Assembly: GCA_023079485.1 (NCBI GenBank)
Contig: CM041083.1
Location: 108,789,554 to 108,853,553 of the forward strand
Length of the DNA stretch: 64,000 bases
Source: Archilochus colubris
Lineage: Eukaryota; Chordata; Aves; Apodiformes; Trochilidae
Reading direction: 5' to 3'
The position numbers and the translations under genes were made by a program. The notes beneath the pieces were generated by a model. The model was not told the DNA's origin and ran no database searches. It was given only the letters and a program-made list of their open reading frames with translations. Positions 39,691 through 51,377 of the stretch are shown one piece after another; within the stretch, counting starts at the first letter, position 1, and the number at the start of each line of letters is the position of its first letter.

Positions 39691-41159
39691 GGCTTTGAAG
39701 CAAACACTGACTAAACCTGAATAAAGTGCACAGGCTCCTGTTCTCTCACAAGTCAGGCAAGGCCAGATTCAGGGCTACTTGTGCCAACTTGTTAAATATA
39801 AATGGTGGGACTACATGGGGTTTTTACCAGGATGCAGTTGGTAGGGAAGGGTTATTCCTTCAGAGATGAATCAGAGTGTAGCGAAGGAGGCTGCTGCCTG
39901 GAGTCTTGTCACTTGCATTTGAAGTAGTTACAGGTACAGAACATGGGCTTGCAGGTGTCTTTATCAAGGACAACTGCTTGATAAAGAAAAGCCTCACGCT
40001 GGCCTGCTCTGGTGTAGACTGTTCATGTCGTCTGCCACAGAGCCTCTGTGCGATCCTGGCACAGTCATTCCATGCAGCCACAGGTGGTCATGGATGTTGT
40101 GTTCCTTGTTTCCTGAATTACTTATGAGCCTGGGGGCTCATTTGGGGAGCATGCAGAACTGCTGCCAAGAGTATGCTACAGAAAGCAATTTCTGCCTGTT
40201 TCAAATTGGGCACCCGCTCTGACCAGACACTTTCATTGCTTCAATTTCCTAACGAGGGAATAATATTGTCTGCCCTGCCCTCCGGGAAGTGTTGTGAAAA
40301 TAAATGAATTGGAGTTGTGCAAGCACAGAGAGCCAGATTTTCAAAGGTGTTTATTCAAATACAGACAAATATGTAGGGCAATATACCAAACACTCCCAGC
40401 GATGCTGGTCCTAATTATTTAAAACTCTGTTTAAACGTCTGTCTGCATTCTTGGGCTCCTGAAGAAACTATTAAGTTTTTGTGCCTTGCAAATCCTAACA
40501 CTGTAAATGCCACAGAGAAGGAAATCAGTAATAAGATGAACAACCATATATTTATGGGTATAAGCTGAAGAAAATTTATTGTGAGAGATAATTACTTTCT
40601 TCTGATAGAATTTGAATTGTGTGCAATAAATAATGTTTGCCAACACTGAAAACAAGCTAGGGAATAGGTGTCTGTTAAGAGAGTGTGGCCCATTCCACAT
40701 GTGGACTGGGGCATGGGACTGAAAGAAAAATGGCATGTGATCATGTCTGTTGTCTGTTATCTGAGCATATAGATATGAGAGAGGGAGATGAGGGTTCCAC
40801 AACAACACTGCAAATTTTGAATGCAGTATTTTTGTGTGCACATCCCTTGGTTGGTTGGAAAAAAAAAAAAAGAAAGTGATCCTGTGCCCAGCTCTCTTAT
40901 TGCTAAGGTTGAGACATTTAGCCAGTCAAGGTATCTTTACAGTGTGTGCAGGCATTTAAACTAAAAGAGAGTGAAAGGCAGCTGCTATTCCCAGTCTGGA
41001 ACAGCAGCAACATGTCTCACAGGTGTACCAGAAAGGTGGGCTGTGAGCACCTTCAATTCTCGTCAGGGCTCAGCTACATGATAGCCCTTTTGTTGTTTCG
41101 TCCTCTGGGTCCTCTCCTTGCTAACCTCCTCCCCTGAGCCAGTCCTCTCCTTCTCAAAA

Positions 41160-41930
41160 GTCTTGACTTGATTCTGTGGTCCTGTTTATTCTCCTCACTT
41201 GGCAAATTTGCCATTCTCCTCTCTTCCTTCAGGAATTAATTTTGATGCATAGCACACTTCTTTTCTCTGTCTGGTATCTCTCTCTTCTTGTGCCCTATTT
41301 CCATGCTACAGCTCTGTCTTACCTCCCCTGGTTCTTATACGTTGCAGTCTCCTTCCTTGGGCTTCTCCTTCAATCTGGTCTTCACCTGTTCCCAGACCCT
41401 TCCTCTGTAACTTCTTATCTCAGACTTTGCCTGAACAGACCCATGGTTTCTCACTGTTGTGTATGTCCAGACACTGGTAAGATCTGGCTTCCCTTTCTTC
41501 CCTTTCTCTCTTTGACCTCTTCTTCCCCACAGATGCTCCCCCTCTTCGTGTCTCTCTCCAGTCATTTGTTGCCAGCCCCTTTCCTCACCTCTAAACTTCA
41601 CATCTATTCCTGCTGCTCCTCTGTTTCCTTCCATGGCTCCAGTTCCTGTCTCTAGCAGGACCAGATCCCCTGTCCCTTCTATCCTTGTGGCTGCCAGTCA
41701 CATGCTCTTTGACCTGTGGTTCCAGCTCCCCCTTCCCATGCTGTCTCCAGCTCCTAATCCAAGGAGATCCTTTCCCAATGTGCTCTGGGCCTTCGCTCCA
41801 ACTCTCCATCATGAGTTCTCTCACAGTGTCTCTGAAACTCAGTATTATCTTTTTTCTTCTCCTGAATCCTTTTTCTCTTTTCAGCATCAGAATCACTCTA
41901 CTGTTGGATGTCAGCAGGGGCAGCATCAGC
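41160..41930 (+). repeat. Pyrimidine-rich low-complexity tract, about 770 bp
   Basis: The + strand is dominated by C and T over several hundred bases without a fixed repeat unit. This produces long open frames on both strands (159 and 125 codons on +, 117 and 99 on -) with Leu/Ser/Pro-rich or Arg/Glu/Lys-rich composition. I take these as composition effects, not genes. The block could be a decayed microsatellite or a strand-asymmetric relic. Confidence 0.6.
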
Positions 41931-43982
41931 GTGTAGCAAAGCACTTTCCTGCTTTCCCAGCCTCATGCCAGCTTGGAAAAGCCAAAAGCAACCTGCAGTT
42001 TTTTCCCTAGTTTTATCTATAGCCCGAAAAACACAAAGATCCGTAGAAGGAACAGGTTCAGAGAAGAAGAAAGGTTAAGAAGGAACTGCCAGAAGGGTTA
42101 GCTGTTAAAATACAGGAAGTCTCTCCTATGGATGTGTGAAGTGTGGTTTCTTCAAGATGTATAATTAAATTCACATGGACTTCTATAGCAGAAGATAAAG
42201 CTGTGACACAGATAGGCTAAGTTTTAGGCTAAACTTCAGTGTCCTCTCCAGTTATATGGCAGAAATAAAGCCCTTCAGAGGAAAGTTCATTACAGTTTTT
42301 TCTTGAAGTGCTGAGATAATTTATCAACTCCAAGTCTCATTTTGGGATACAGCACAATTGTTTTTGCTGAACATTTCAAAACAAGCAACTGATAGTATTC
42401 CACCTGGATTTGGTGCTTCTCATAGAAAGGTTTATCCCAAATTGGTAAAGTTTGAGTAGGTGATGGGTGCACCCAGCAAGGTGTTACCACTGACAGCTTG
42501 TGCTGTGTCACTACTTGGCAGTTCGTACTAACCTCAGTTGGACTTTGTTAATATCATTTCATTTTCTAGCTTTCCCCTTTGTAAAACTATTAGCATCAAA
42601 AGTGCATTTGAGAATTTGGCCTTCAAAAATCATGGCACTAAGTGGTACTGGCTGCCTACCAGGCTATGTGTGTGAGAATTTTTTTTAAAATCCTGTTTGG
42701 AATTTGGTAAATTTATAAGATCTCCCCACACCCTTTCTCTGCAGGAGTCACTTAATTTCTTTGTGAGTTTTACTGCTAAACTGTGCATAATTTGGGGTTT
42801 TCATTGTTCTTACCCTGTTTTTGAAGTTGCTTTGTGATTTTTGAAAAGATGTTAATTTTCCTTTTGTTGTTTTCTGTTGGCCACTTAATCCTTTCCCATT
42901 CTAATTGTTATTCTTATTGGTCTCCTCAAACTTTTCTGTTGTTTGAAATGCCTGTCATCTAAAACTTGCCTTTGTTCTTCCAACAATGATTTTGGGAGCC
43001 TCCCTGCTGAACTGCATTCCAAATATGTGTGTGGCTGTGGATGGGGGATTTTGGCCTTCCTTGCTCTTTGACGCCTCTCTTTCCTATATCTGGGCTATCA
43101 GCAAATTGAGCAGCTCAGAGAAAACACTGCAGTTCTGCTTCCTTTGACACTGATTGCCAGACAGCACAGAATCACAAGAAGCTGCCTGTTTTTTTCCAAA
43201 TCCCATTGCCATTGTCTTAGGCTTTACCATAGTGCATTTATCAGATCTGTCTAATTCAGCACTCGAGGGCTGATGAGTCTGACTGCACCTTAGTTCAGGC
43301 AATCCTGTCAGGAAATGAGTTTCTTTTAAATTCTTTTGAGCCTTCCAGCTGCTGCTCAGCAGCTCTGCAAACATTTGAGATCTAGGTGCTTACCCTGGCT
43401 GTAAAGTGGAATAAAACCAAAGTTATTAATCACTCCTTCAAAAATAGTTTAGAATGGGATGGAATACCAAAAGGTACCCCTGGAGGTATATACTGATTGG
43501 AGGGGAAGTCCAGATATCTATCATGGACTAAATATTTTCATTTCAGTTCAAAGAATTTCACCTCAAAAGACCTCGTAGCCTAATAATCATCTTCAAAGGG
43601 ATTGTAGGAATAATAATTTTGTTGACTTCTGAGAAAATTTGGATCTTGAGGTCCAGATTTTCAAGCTTCTTGGGTACCAGGAGTTAGATACAGCCATGTA
43701 ACAGCAATATTGCTCTAAAATCAGAGATCCTTAGATCAGTTTTAAATGGGTACCAACTCCGTGGCCTGGAGGAGTGCAACAGCCAAAGTCTATTGGATGA
43801 AACTAAGATGTGGCTGCTTTGTTTCTTGACTGATGTTTTTTTGTTGGTTTTGGGGGTTTTTGCTTGGTTGTTTGTTGTTGGGTTTTTCCCCCCTTTTTCA
43901 TCTGCAGATGGGTGGGTGTAAATAGCAAATACAAGGAGACAATTTAGGTCTGTGGCCTCTACAGGGAGAGAAATGCCTCATT

Positions 43983-43998
43983 GCTGCCCTCTGTAAAG
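43983..43998 (-). promoter_or_regulatory. Weak CTCF-like site
   Basis: Read on the minus strand the sequence is TTTACAGAGGGCAGCA. It resembles the CTCF core around AGAGGGCAGC but lacks the usual CCAC start. This is a low-confidence motif match. Confidence 0.2.
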
Positions 43999-44196
43999 CA
44001 CCAGATTTCTAGGAATGACTGGGATTTAAGGAACCTGTTAGATCTTGGAAGACCACTGCTGGCTGGCTTAGGGTAGTTCCATGCTCGTCACAATCATTTC
44101 TATGGATATTGAAGCATCTCTTCCCTGAATGTCCTGGTGCTCACACCAGCATCAGAGCTTCCAGTAAGTGACTTAGCAGCTCAACACACAGCAGCA

Positions 44197-44595
44197 CCAC
44201 AGAATCACAGAATGGTTTGTGTTGGAAGGGACCTTAAAGATCCCCTATTTGCAACCCCAGCTGCTGTGGGCAAGGACACCTGCTGCTAGATCAGGTTGCT
44301 CATGGCTTCATCCAGCCTGGTCTTCAGCCCTTCCAGGAAGGGGGCAGCCACAACTTCCCTGGGCGACTTGTGCCAGAGTCTCACCACCCGGAAAGGAAAG
44401 GAAAGGAAAGGAAAGGAAAGGAAAGGAAAGGAAAGGAAAGGAAAGGAAAGGAAAGGAAAGGAAAGGAAAGGAAAGGAAAGGAAAGGAAAGGAAAGGAAAG
44501 GAAAGGAAAGGAAAGGAAAGGAAAGGAAAGGAGTTTTTACTAATGTCTAACCTAAATCTACCCTCTTCATATTTTCAACCATTGCCATGTAAAAG
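44197..44595 (-). mobile_element. CR1 LINE 3' fragment interrupted by a GGAAA array
   Basis: From ACAGAATCACAGAATGGTTT the sequence follows the minus-strand CR1 3' end, through 'gttggaagggaccttaaagatc' and 'ccagcctggtcttcagcccttccagg', to 'tgccagagtctcaccaccc'. There a pure GGAAA array begins. CR1 resumes after it with 'ctaatgtctaacctaaatctaccctctt'. About twenty CR1 bases normally found between these points are missing, replaced by the array. Coding capacity is lost. Confidence 0.9.
44390..44532. repeat. (GGAAA)n pentanucleotide array, about 28 units
   Basis: There are 143 bases of uninterrupted GGAAA with no visible variant unit, nested in a CR1 copy. The + strand is pure purine. It gives artefact frames reading as KGKER repeats. 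The array probably grew from the A-rich part of the CR1 3' region and is likely length-variable. Confidence 0.98.
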
Positions 44596-46669
44596 TCCTC
44601 TGTGAAATATGTGTGTCCTGTTACATTTACACATTTCTTGTCCTGGGTGGAAATGGCTTTGGAACCTGAGTCACTGAGGTTCTCTGAAAAATATGTTAAT
44701 TTGGAAGAATTTGACCTTTTTTGAACTTCAGGTGACTGGATGTGGTGGAACTTGTGACAACTTGGTCTTCTTCAGTGACTGTGCTGTGTACTGGCACAAA
44801 CTAATTTGTTTTGAAGTATTTGTGCCTTCAGAGCTCACTTAAAATTATGACTTATTATCAAGCAGAGGGCAAAAACATAAGGAAACAGTCTTTGTTTATC
44901 ACAAAAGCTTGTATTCTTGATCAGTGCTGTGTTTTCTCTTTCACTAACATAGTAAAAACTCAGTCCTGAAAGCTTTACACATTAGTTTTTCAGGTTATTA
45001 CAGCATGAAGTTGTAGGAGGTATACCCATCACACATGAAAACTCTGTTTTGCTAATTACAGTTATCTAAAGACTACTCAGTGGCCTCTGCAGGTGACTTG
45101 TTGGGTCACTTGTGGTCTCAATCCAGTGCTGAGAACTGGCTTTGAGTTTGCTGAAGTGTAGTATCCTGAAATAACCAGTTTCTTGACTGGCTGCTGGTCT
45201 AGGAAAACACTTGCTGGCCCCAGAGAGGTTTCAGGACAGAAAATGCTATCCTGGTGGCCTGGTGGCACACACATTTGCAGTTTCCATACAAAATATTTTA
45301 GTTCCTGAGAAAGCAAGCTTGGAATTGACTGTGAGGTTTTGTAAATGTACACCCTTGACCAAAACAACTTGGACAAGAAAAGTGCCAACCCTAAAGGAAT
45401 GTTGCAGAACATCAAACATTTTGTTCAGTGTCTGTCTAAATATGGTTGACTGTAACATGAGAAAGCTTCTCTCCCCCACCAAGGAAAACTATCAGCCTAG
45501 GAGAAGTGCAGTGATTAGATAACAGGGCAATTAGGTCAACAGTTGGGCTTGCAGCAGCTGAAGATATATAGTTGGAAGCCACATCTCCTCATCATCCTGA
45601 CCATCTCAGCTGGCCCAGTGCAAGTCTGCAGTGTCACCTCAGCCTTACCTCAGCATCCCACCCTCTCCACAGCTTGAGACCAATGGCAGATAAACTGAAA
45701 CCCACTTCATTCTACCTACCAGAGAGAGTCTTCTCCTGCTCTGAAAGCATGCCAGTTTCTTAATGAATCTTTTAGTCCTGATTTGGGCCACACTCTGTGT
45801 TCAGCTCTAGGTGAGGAGTAATTATCTTCCCTATATAAAACTTACTTGACAGTGTCTCTTGAGTTAGTGACCAACTGTGTTTTCCTGAAAGCAAACCAGT
45901 AATGTTTCAGTGATGCTGGTTTGCCTGGAGGTGATTTGCCCAGAACACATTGCTGGGAATCAGTGCAGTGCTGTAGTTCAGTAGTTGGTCTTTGTCAGAT
46001 ACCATCATTACTTCAGTAAATTCATTAACCTTATAGAGCCGCAGTAACAGAAAGACTCCCTTTTGACAATTAGGACCACAAGGGAGGGTTTGGGAAGATG
46101 ATTGCTCCCTCCTGGGAAGAGATGAAAGACTACAGTGGTAAAGAGAAGAGATTTTTCATTATAGATCTTAAGATTAAACCTGAGGGACTGCTTGTGCTGG
46201 AAGTCTGCCTTCTGTTTAGTATCAATAAGTGAATTTCAAATGCTTGGCTCCTCATCATGTTTTTAGGTAATGGTTCTCTAGTATAGCTAACACTGATTTC
46301 TTGGAGGTGGATTAGTAAGTATAATCAAGTATGTGGGACAGTGTAACAAAAAACATGGTTCTATCAAAGCAAATTAATTGCTAGGTCTGGTTTTGAACTT
46401 AGAATCACTGCAAACAATGAATTTACTACATCTTCCCCTAAGTACTTTCCTACTGCCTTATCTATTTACATTATAATTCTTGGCATTTACTGCAAGCAAG
46501 CGTAAAAGCAATAATTTTCCTGTGCAAATAAAAAATAGAGGAGGAGGAGACCTGCTTTGCTTTTTTATTAACACTTTTGTGTCATTTGGGGAAACTCATT
46601 GATGTAAACTATACTTAAGCCCCTATTATACTAATAGAGATGTATAGAGGAGCAGTTTGGAAATGAAAA

Positions 46670-46830
46670 TCAGGCCGTTTATCTTCTATCACATCTGTAA
46701 AAGAGTTTTTCTTAAATTGGTGCATATCTAGCAGTAAATTATCAACAAATACTTACTTTTGTACTAGGAAGTTCACGTGAAGATGGAAGTTTGGGAGAAA
46801 TCTGAGCCAGAGGTGGTTTTGGTCTATGGC
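46670..46830. repeat. Unknown dispersed repeat, copy A
   Basis: The core from about 46764 to 46828 (CTAGGAAGTTCACGTGAAGA onward, through GAGAAATCTGAGCCAGAG to TCTATG) aligns with the segment at 48355-48425. The densest 34 bases differ at three positions. Weaker similarity extends upstream through a GGC[CT]GTTT and a T-rich block. No terminal repeat or coding frame shows what element it is. Confidence 0.7.
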
Positions 46831-47020
46831 TCCACAGGCAACTCCAGCCTCTAGAATGCTTAACCTAACACTAACAAAGATTACTAAATGAAATAGGAAC
46901 TCTGCTGCTTTCTAGAACAGGGCAGGGGGAAATTTCTTCCCAAGACAAACTTTTAAATGTGAGGAAAGCCGGACCTTGAAGAAATTATATGAAGGGTCTT
47001 TATGGTAAGTGGCTGTTTTG

Positions 47021-47055
47021 AAGGTATATGAGTCTCTACATGTCTCATATACCTT
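47021..47055. repeat. Hairpin with 12-bp perfect arms (first of two)
   Basis: AAGGTATATGAG (47021-47032) and CTCATATACCTT (47044-47055) are exact complements around an 11-base loop. It lies between the two copies of the unknown repeat. Confidence 0.9.
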
Positions 47056-47128
47056 TTGCCTGTACTCAGCCTCAGCCTGTCATTTTTAGGATTGCTACAT
47101 CTTCTGGAGAGGCTGAAGTGAAGCTGAA

Positions 47129-47157
47129 ACACTTTTCTCTGAATTAGAGAAAAGTGT
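47129..47157. repeat. Hairpin with 12-bp perfect arms (second of two)
   Basis: ACACTTTTCTCT (47129-47140) and AGAGAAAAGTGT (47146-47157) are exact complements around GAATT. It starts 74 bases after the end of the previous hairpin. Confidence 0.9.
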
Positions 47158-48244
47158 CTTAGTACCAAAAAGTGACTTTATCCTCTGCTACTGTGTTCCC
47201 TGGAATTATGTATGTACTTTTGTATGATTTTTAAGTATGACCTGCTTATGTTAAGGTAATGCAATTCTTTGGATTTTGTTTTAAATTCCCTTTTGGTTGC
47301 CTCAGTTATTTTAAATGAGAGAAAAATGTTTGCTTTCAACAACATGAGCCCTGTAACAGACCTGTTTAATCCTCATGCATCACTGCTATGAACAAGATGG
47401 AGCAGAGGACTTGTCCACCTTGGTTGCTGCTGCTGTTTGACAGTTCTTGGTATGTCTGTCTTTCCCAGAGGAGCAGCAGCCCAACTATTTACACTGTGGC
47501 TGTGTAGCATACTTGAGGAAATCTCCCATCATTAGACTGCTGACAGTCAGTAACAGTGGCAGAACTAGCATTGGCAGGGCATTGGAGCTTTTAACTATCT
47601 AACTGGCTAATCCTCTGGGTATTTTTTGTGCTCCTCTAAGTAAAAATTAGGGCAAGCAATCCAGTCCAATCTCAAAGACAGCTTTACTTTTCTCAGCTTG
47701 TTTTCTGGGTCTACTTCATTGATTCAGTGTACACTAGTAGATAAGCCTTACCAAGCTCTGAAGGTTTCCTCTCACTTCATGTAAACAGATATAGATTTAC
47801 TACTGAATTTTGTGAGAGAAGAATTATCAGCCATTTATACATACACAAACCATTTCTATTGATTATTTCCCCTCTGGCACAGCTTTGCTTTATGCTAGAA
47901 GTGCACACAGTTGTTAACCTAGTTTTCAGAGCTGTGATGTGTCCTCCAGCATGGAAAGGACCAGTGCTGCAGTGGCAGGTTTTTCTGTTTGCAGTCAGAG
48001 ACTGTTGTTTTTCTGGTCTCTGAAATGCAAGCTGAGGGAGTGAAGTGCTGGCAGCATGGCATCGAAAGAAAGAGATTCAGACATCAAGTCACTCTTACTC
48101 AATCACAGCTTTTTCATTCATCTGATGTTTCTGGCTTGTTAATATTTTCTTAATAGTTTACAGATTTAGAAATCACCTTCCTTTGAATTAATATCTGCAA
48201 GTGATTCTAAAAAAAAATCCTGAGATGAAAATAAGAACTCTTAA

Positions 48245-48425
48245 GCTGGCTGTTTTATTTCCAGTTTACCTGCGTCATTTCAGACTTTTTCTTTAATGGT
48301 GAAGAAATCATCTGTGCCTATCTAATAGCACATCACCAAACACTTGCTTTGGTGCTAAGGGGTCCATGTGGAGATGGAAATTTAGGAGAAATCTGAGCCA
48401 GAGTATGGGTGGGTTTGATCTATGC
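48245..48425. repeat. Unknown dispersed repeat, copy B
   Basis: Same orientation as copy A, about 1.6 kb downstream. The core CTAAGGGGTCCATGTGGAGA onward, with GAGAAATCTGAGCCAGAG, is close to copy A, while both flanks diverge. It could be a local duplication, an LTR pair of a lost element or two members of an unlisted family. Confidence 0.7.
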
Positions 48426-50046
48426 TGATCTGCATGTGCAGAGAGACACCTTTGGGTGGGCACTCATCAGCCTTCTCCTTTAGACCCCCTCTGGACTTGT
48501 TGTGCCAATCCATATGGAATCCATCACTGTTTCTTCTGTGGAATCTCTTTGTTTCATCAGTCCATCTAGCCTTGCAGTCTAGCTATAACTAGGCTCTTCA
48601 TCCTCATTCTCCCTAGGTACTACACCTAAATAGATACCCACTTTCTGAGGGCTCCATCTGTGCTCTTCCTCCTTCCTCCCTCTATTCAGAAGGCATCTTT
48701 CTGGACAGCCATTTGCTGATCTTGTTGTTTTGATCTGCGTTCAGTAGTATCTCCAGAAAAGCCACACAGATGAAAAAAGAACCCTCCTAAGCACAGATAT
48801 AATCAGGCAGCCTACCTCCTGGAAGAGTAGTTTTTTGGGGTCAGAGTCCTGTGTGCCAGATTTTCTTCTCAGTTTCTGTTTTATGAGATAGCTTTATAAT
48901 GATAATCTGCATTTTGGAAGCATTTCAGATTCTGTGACTTGCCCTGAAATGTATTTCAAGAAGTTTCTTCCATTTGATGACAGCCTGCTGGCCTTGTTGG
49001 GCTATTTTTTTCACTGTGTTCTCTAGCCTTCAGGTTACTTAATTTAATTGCTGTTTCATTGTGAGTGAAACTCTTCAGGCTGTATCAGATGTGGTTGCTG
49101 ACCTTGGTCACCTCACCTGAGGTGCCTTCAAGAGTCTGATTTTCAATACCCTCTGAACAACCTGAACAATTTGCCTCTCAAGTTTTGTCTCTGCTGTTCA
49201 CACCCCTAAATTCCACTGAGAAAATGTCAGGGGTGGCTTGCTTCTTGCCATCTACAATCCCCATACTACATTCTTCAGAGAGCTGAGAGCAAGACAAGCC
49301 CAATTGTACCTCACAGATGGGAAGGAGAGGGCTCCACATTAGACCCAGTGCTCTGCTGTGGATCTTTTCTGGTCAAATTTTTATTTCTTTATCCCCTGAA
49401 AGGCCAACCCACATGGTGAGGTAAACTAGTCTGGGAGCTAGTATGCTCATCTGGGTGAAAGACATCTGAATCTCACCAGAAAAGGGTGGACTTAACTCCC
49501 TTGATAAATGCTCCATCATTTCCTCATACTGGCTCTCATGGGACTCCATGCAAGTCAGGAGTGGCTTAGCCCTGCTCTTTCTCAAAGAAAATGTTGAAGT
49601 GCATCAGGACATGGGAGGATTCAGAGAGTGGAGTGTCACAGAGGCAAGTACTTCATACAGAATAAAGCAACTGAGCCTTGGGGTGGATGGAAGATTTGAA
49701 TGTATGTCTTTGGCACTTCCTCTGAGTCATCTGAAGCATCTGTTGTCCATTGAATGGCCTCTCGTGAATCCCTTTGTATGGGCACATCCCTAGGCACCCT
49801 ATAATGAGCCTGGCTGCCTACCCTAGATGAGTGCTGGGAGCCCTGCTGTGGAAGCCAGCACCCAGGCATGAAGCAACTGCACTGTTGAGTACTGTATTTC
49901 CAGGTAGTTTTGTAGGTGGGCACCATGTTGATGACCTTGTTCAGAGAAGCACAAGACTGGCATTGACTTCAGATTGGTTTATGGGCCTTCAGGATACCTT
50001 AGCATGTTATACATCAACAGCCCTGACTAACTCAAAACATGATGGA

Positions 50047-50649
50047 CATAGAATCACAGAATCATCTGGGTTGGAAAGGGCCTCTGAGATCATCAAGTCC
50101 AACCCTTGATCCACTGCCACTGTGGTTACCAGACCATGGAACTGAGTGCCACATTCAGTCTCTTCTTAAAAACCTCCAGGGATGGAGAATCCACCACCTC
50201 TCTGGGCATCCCATTCCAATGCCTGATCACCCTCTCTGTAAAGAATTTCTTCCTAATATCCAACCTAAACCTCCCCTGGCAGAGCTTAAGTCCATGCCCT
50301 CTTGTCTTACTGATGGCTGCCTGGGAGAAGAGACCGACCCCCCCCTGGCTACCCCCTCCTTTCAGGGAGTTGTAGAGAGTGATGAGGTCTCCCCTGAGCC
50401 TCCTCTTCTCCAGGCTGAACACCCCCAGCTCCCTCAACCCTTCCTCACAGGACTTGTGCTGGATCCCTTCACAGCCTCCTTGCTCTTCTCTGGACCTGCT
50501 CCAGCACCTCAATCTCCTTCCTGAACTGAGGGGCCCAGAACTGGACACAGGACTCGAGGTGTGGCCTCACCAGTGCTGAGTACAGGGGCAGAATCCCTTC
50601 CCTGGACCTGCTGGCCACACTGTTCCTGATACAGGCCAGGATGACATGT
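50047..50649 (-). mobile_element. CR1 LINE 3' fragment with reverse transcriptase C-terminus
   Basis: This is the longest and best preserved CR1 copy here. Read on the minus strand it encodes [20 protein letters not shown], then [21 protein letters not shown] frameshift near 50470-50500 follows, and a second frame has [35 protein letters not shown] and the [14 protein letters not shown] ending. This is the C-terminal part of the CR1 ORF2 endonuclease/reverse transcriptase polyprotein. The 3' UTR and an AGAATCACAGAATC terminus follow at 50048. The copy is 5' truncated and frameshifted, so it is inactive. Confidence 0.95.
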
Positions 50650-50887
50650 GTTAATATCCAATATAAATAAATTAGAATGCATCTGTCATAGATGGAAATA
50701 GAACATGCATTTTCTGCAGTACCTCCAAGCCTGTGCGCTGACATTAACAGATGGTGAAGACTAGCTCTGAAGTATTTTCTTCTCTTATGTTTTACTGATG
50801 AATCAACATCTAGACTTGCCTTTCTGCTTGCTGTAGTCATAGTCCATTTGAAATATAGCAGAACACAAAATGATGGGACTAACCTAA

Positions 50888-50919
50888 GTCCAGGGAAGGG
50901 ATTCTGCCCCTGTGCTCAG
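50888..50919 (+). mobile_element. 32-bp inverted CR1 remnant
   Basis: This segment is the reverse complement of 50576-50607 inside the neighbouring CR1 copy, matching at 31 of 32 positions. It stands alone, in the opposite orientation, 238 bases beyond the CR1 5' end. No CR1 3' terminus accompanies it. Confidence 0.85.
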
Positions 50920-51355
50920 TCCCTAGTAACTATTCACCTTTTATTATTGCTGAAAAGTTGCCTCTTTATATGCACATGATGTTCTTACTAGTTACAAAAA
51001 TATCTCTATTCAGACTGGAAGCATCTTTACTATTGAAAATTATGTTAATTATCCTAATTTGGTTGCTCTTCTTGACAGTCAATTACTTTTTCACCAACTA
51101 ATTAGTTATTAATTCCAGTTGCAAAGCATTTAATCTACCTTCTTAATACTCTCCAAATACTAGCTGGGTTTGTCTGTCTAATAAAATAAATGTGCATTTT
51201 TAATAGAGGTCTTCTCATTCATTCAGCAGTTTAGTCTTGAGAAAGTGTGTCACTAAGTGACAGCATAAATCTACAACTGTCCTTTCCTCAGGTCTTCAAG
51301 AATATTCAAGCATCTTCAACGGGTATATGGCCACCAGATGTGCTAGTCTGTAAAT

Positions 51356-51377
51356 CTGGTTTGGTAAGCCAAACCAG
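51356..51377. repeat. Hairpin with 9-bp perfect arms
   Basis: CTGGTTTGG and CCAAACCAG are exact complements around a TAAG tetraloop. It is short and isolated, with no adjacent coding region. Confidence 0.85.

Larger units (their letters stand above)
39691..44195. other. Intergenic DNA with a pyrimidine-rich block
   Basis: No gene is recognised. The phrase AGCCAGATTTTCAAAGGTGT near 40331 resembles part of another old amniote repeat. The block at 41160-41930 is strongly C/T-rich on the + strand (listed separately). The remainder is unremarkable. Confidence 0.65.
44596..50046. other. Intergenic DNA with a diverged repeat pair
   Basis: No gene is recognised. The stretch contains two similar segments in the same orientation (about 46670-46830 and 48245-48425) and two strong hairpins between them (47021 and 47129), listed separately. 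Open frames such as the 112-codon one at 45077-45415 on the minus strand have no family resemblance. Confidence 0.65.

Noticed and set aside
40325..40400. AGCCAGATTTTCAAAGGTGT phrase resembling another old amniote repeat
   Set aside because: Only about 20-25 bases fit, too little to assign an element. A similar phrase near 43650 is equally short.
41176..41655. 159-codon hydrophobic frame suggesting a membrane protein
   Set aside because: The Leu/Ser/Pro/Phe richness follows directly from the pyrimidine-rich tract, and the opposite strand is equally open.
44219..44605. 128-codon frame rich in Lys, Gly, Glu and Arg repeats
   Set aside because: It is the GGAAA array read in frame inside a CR1 fragment, not a gene.
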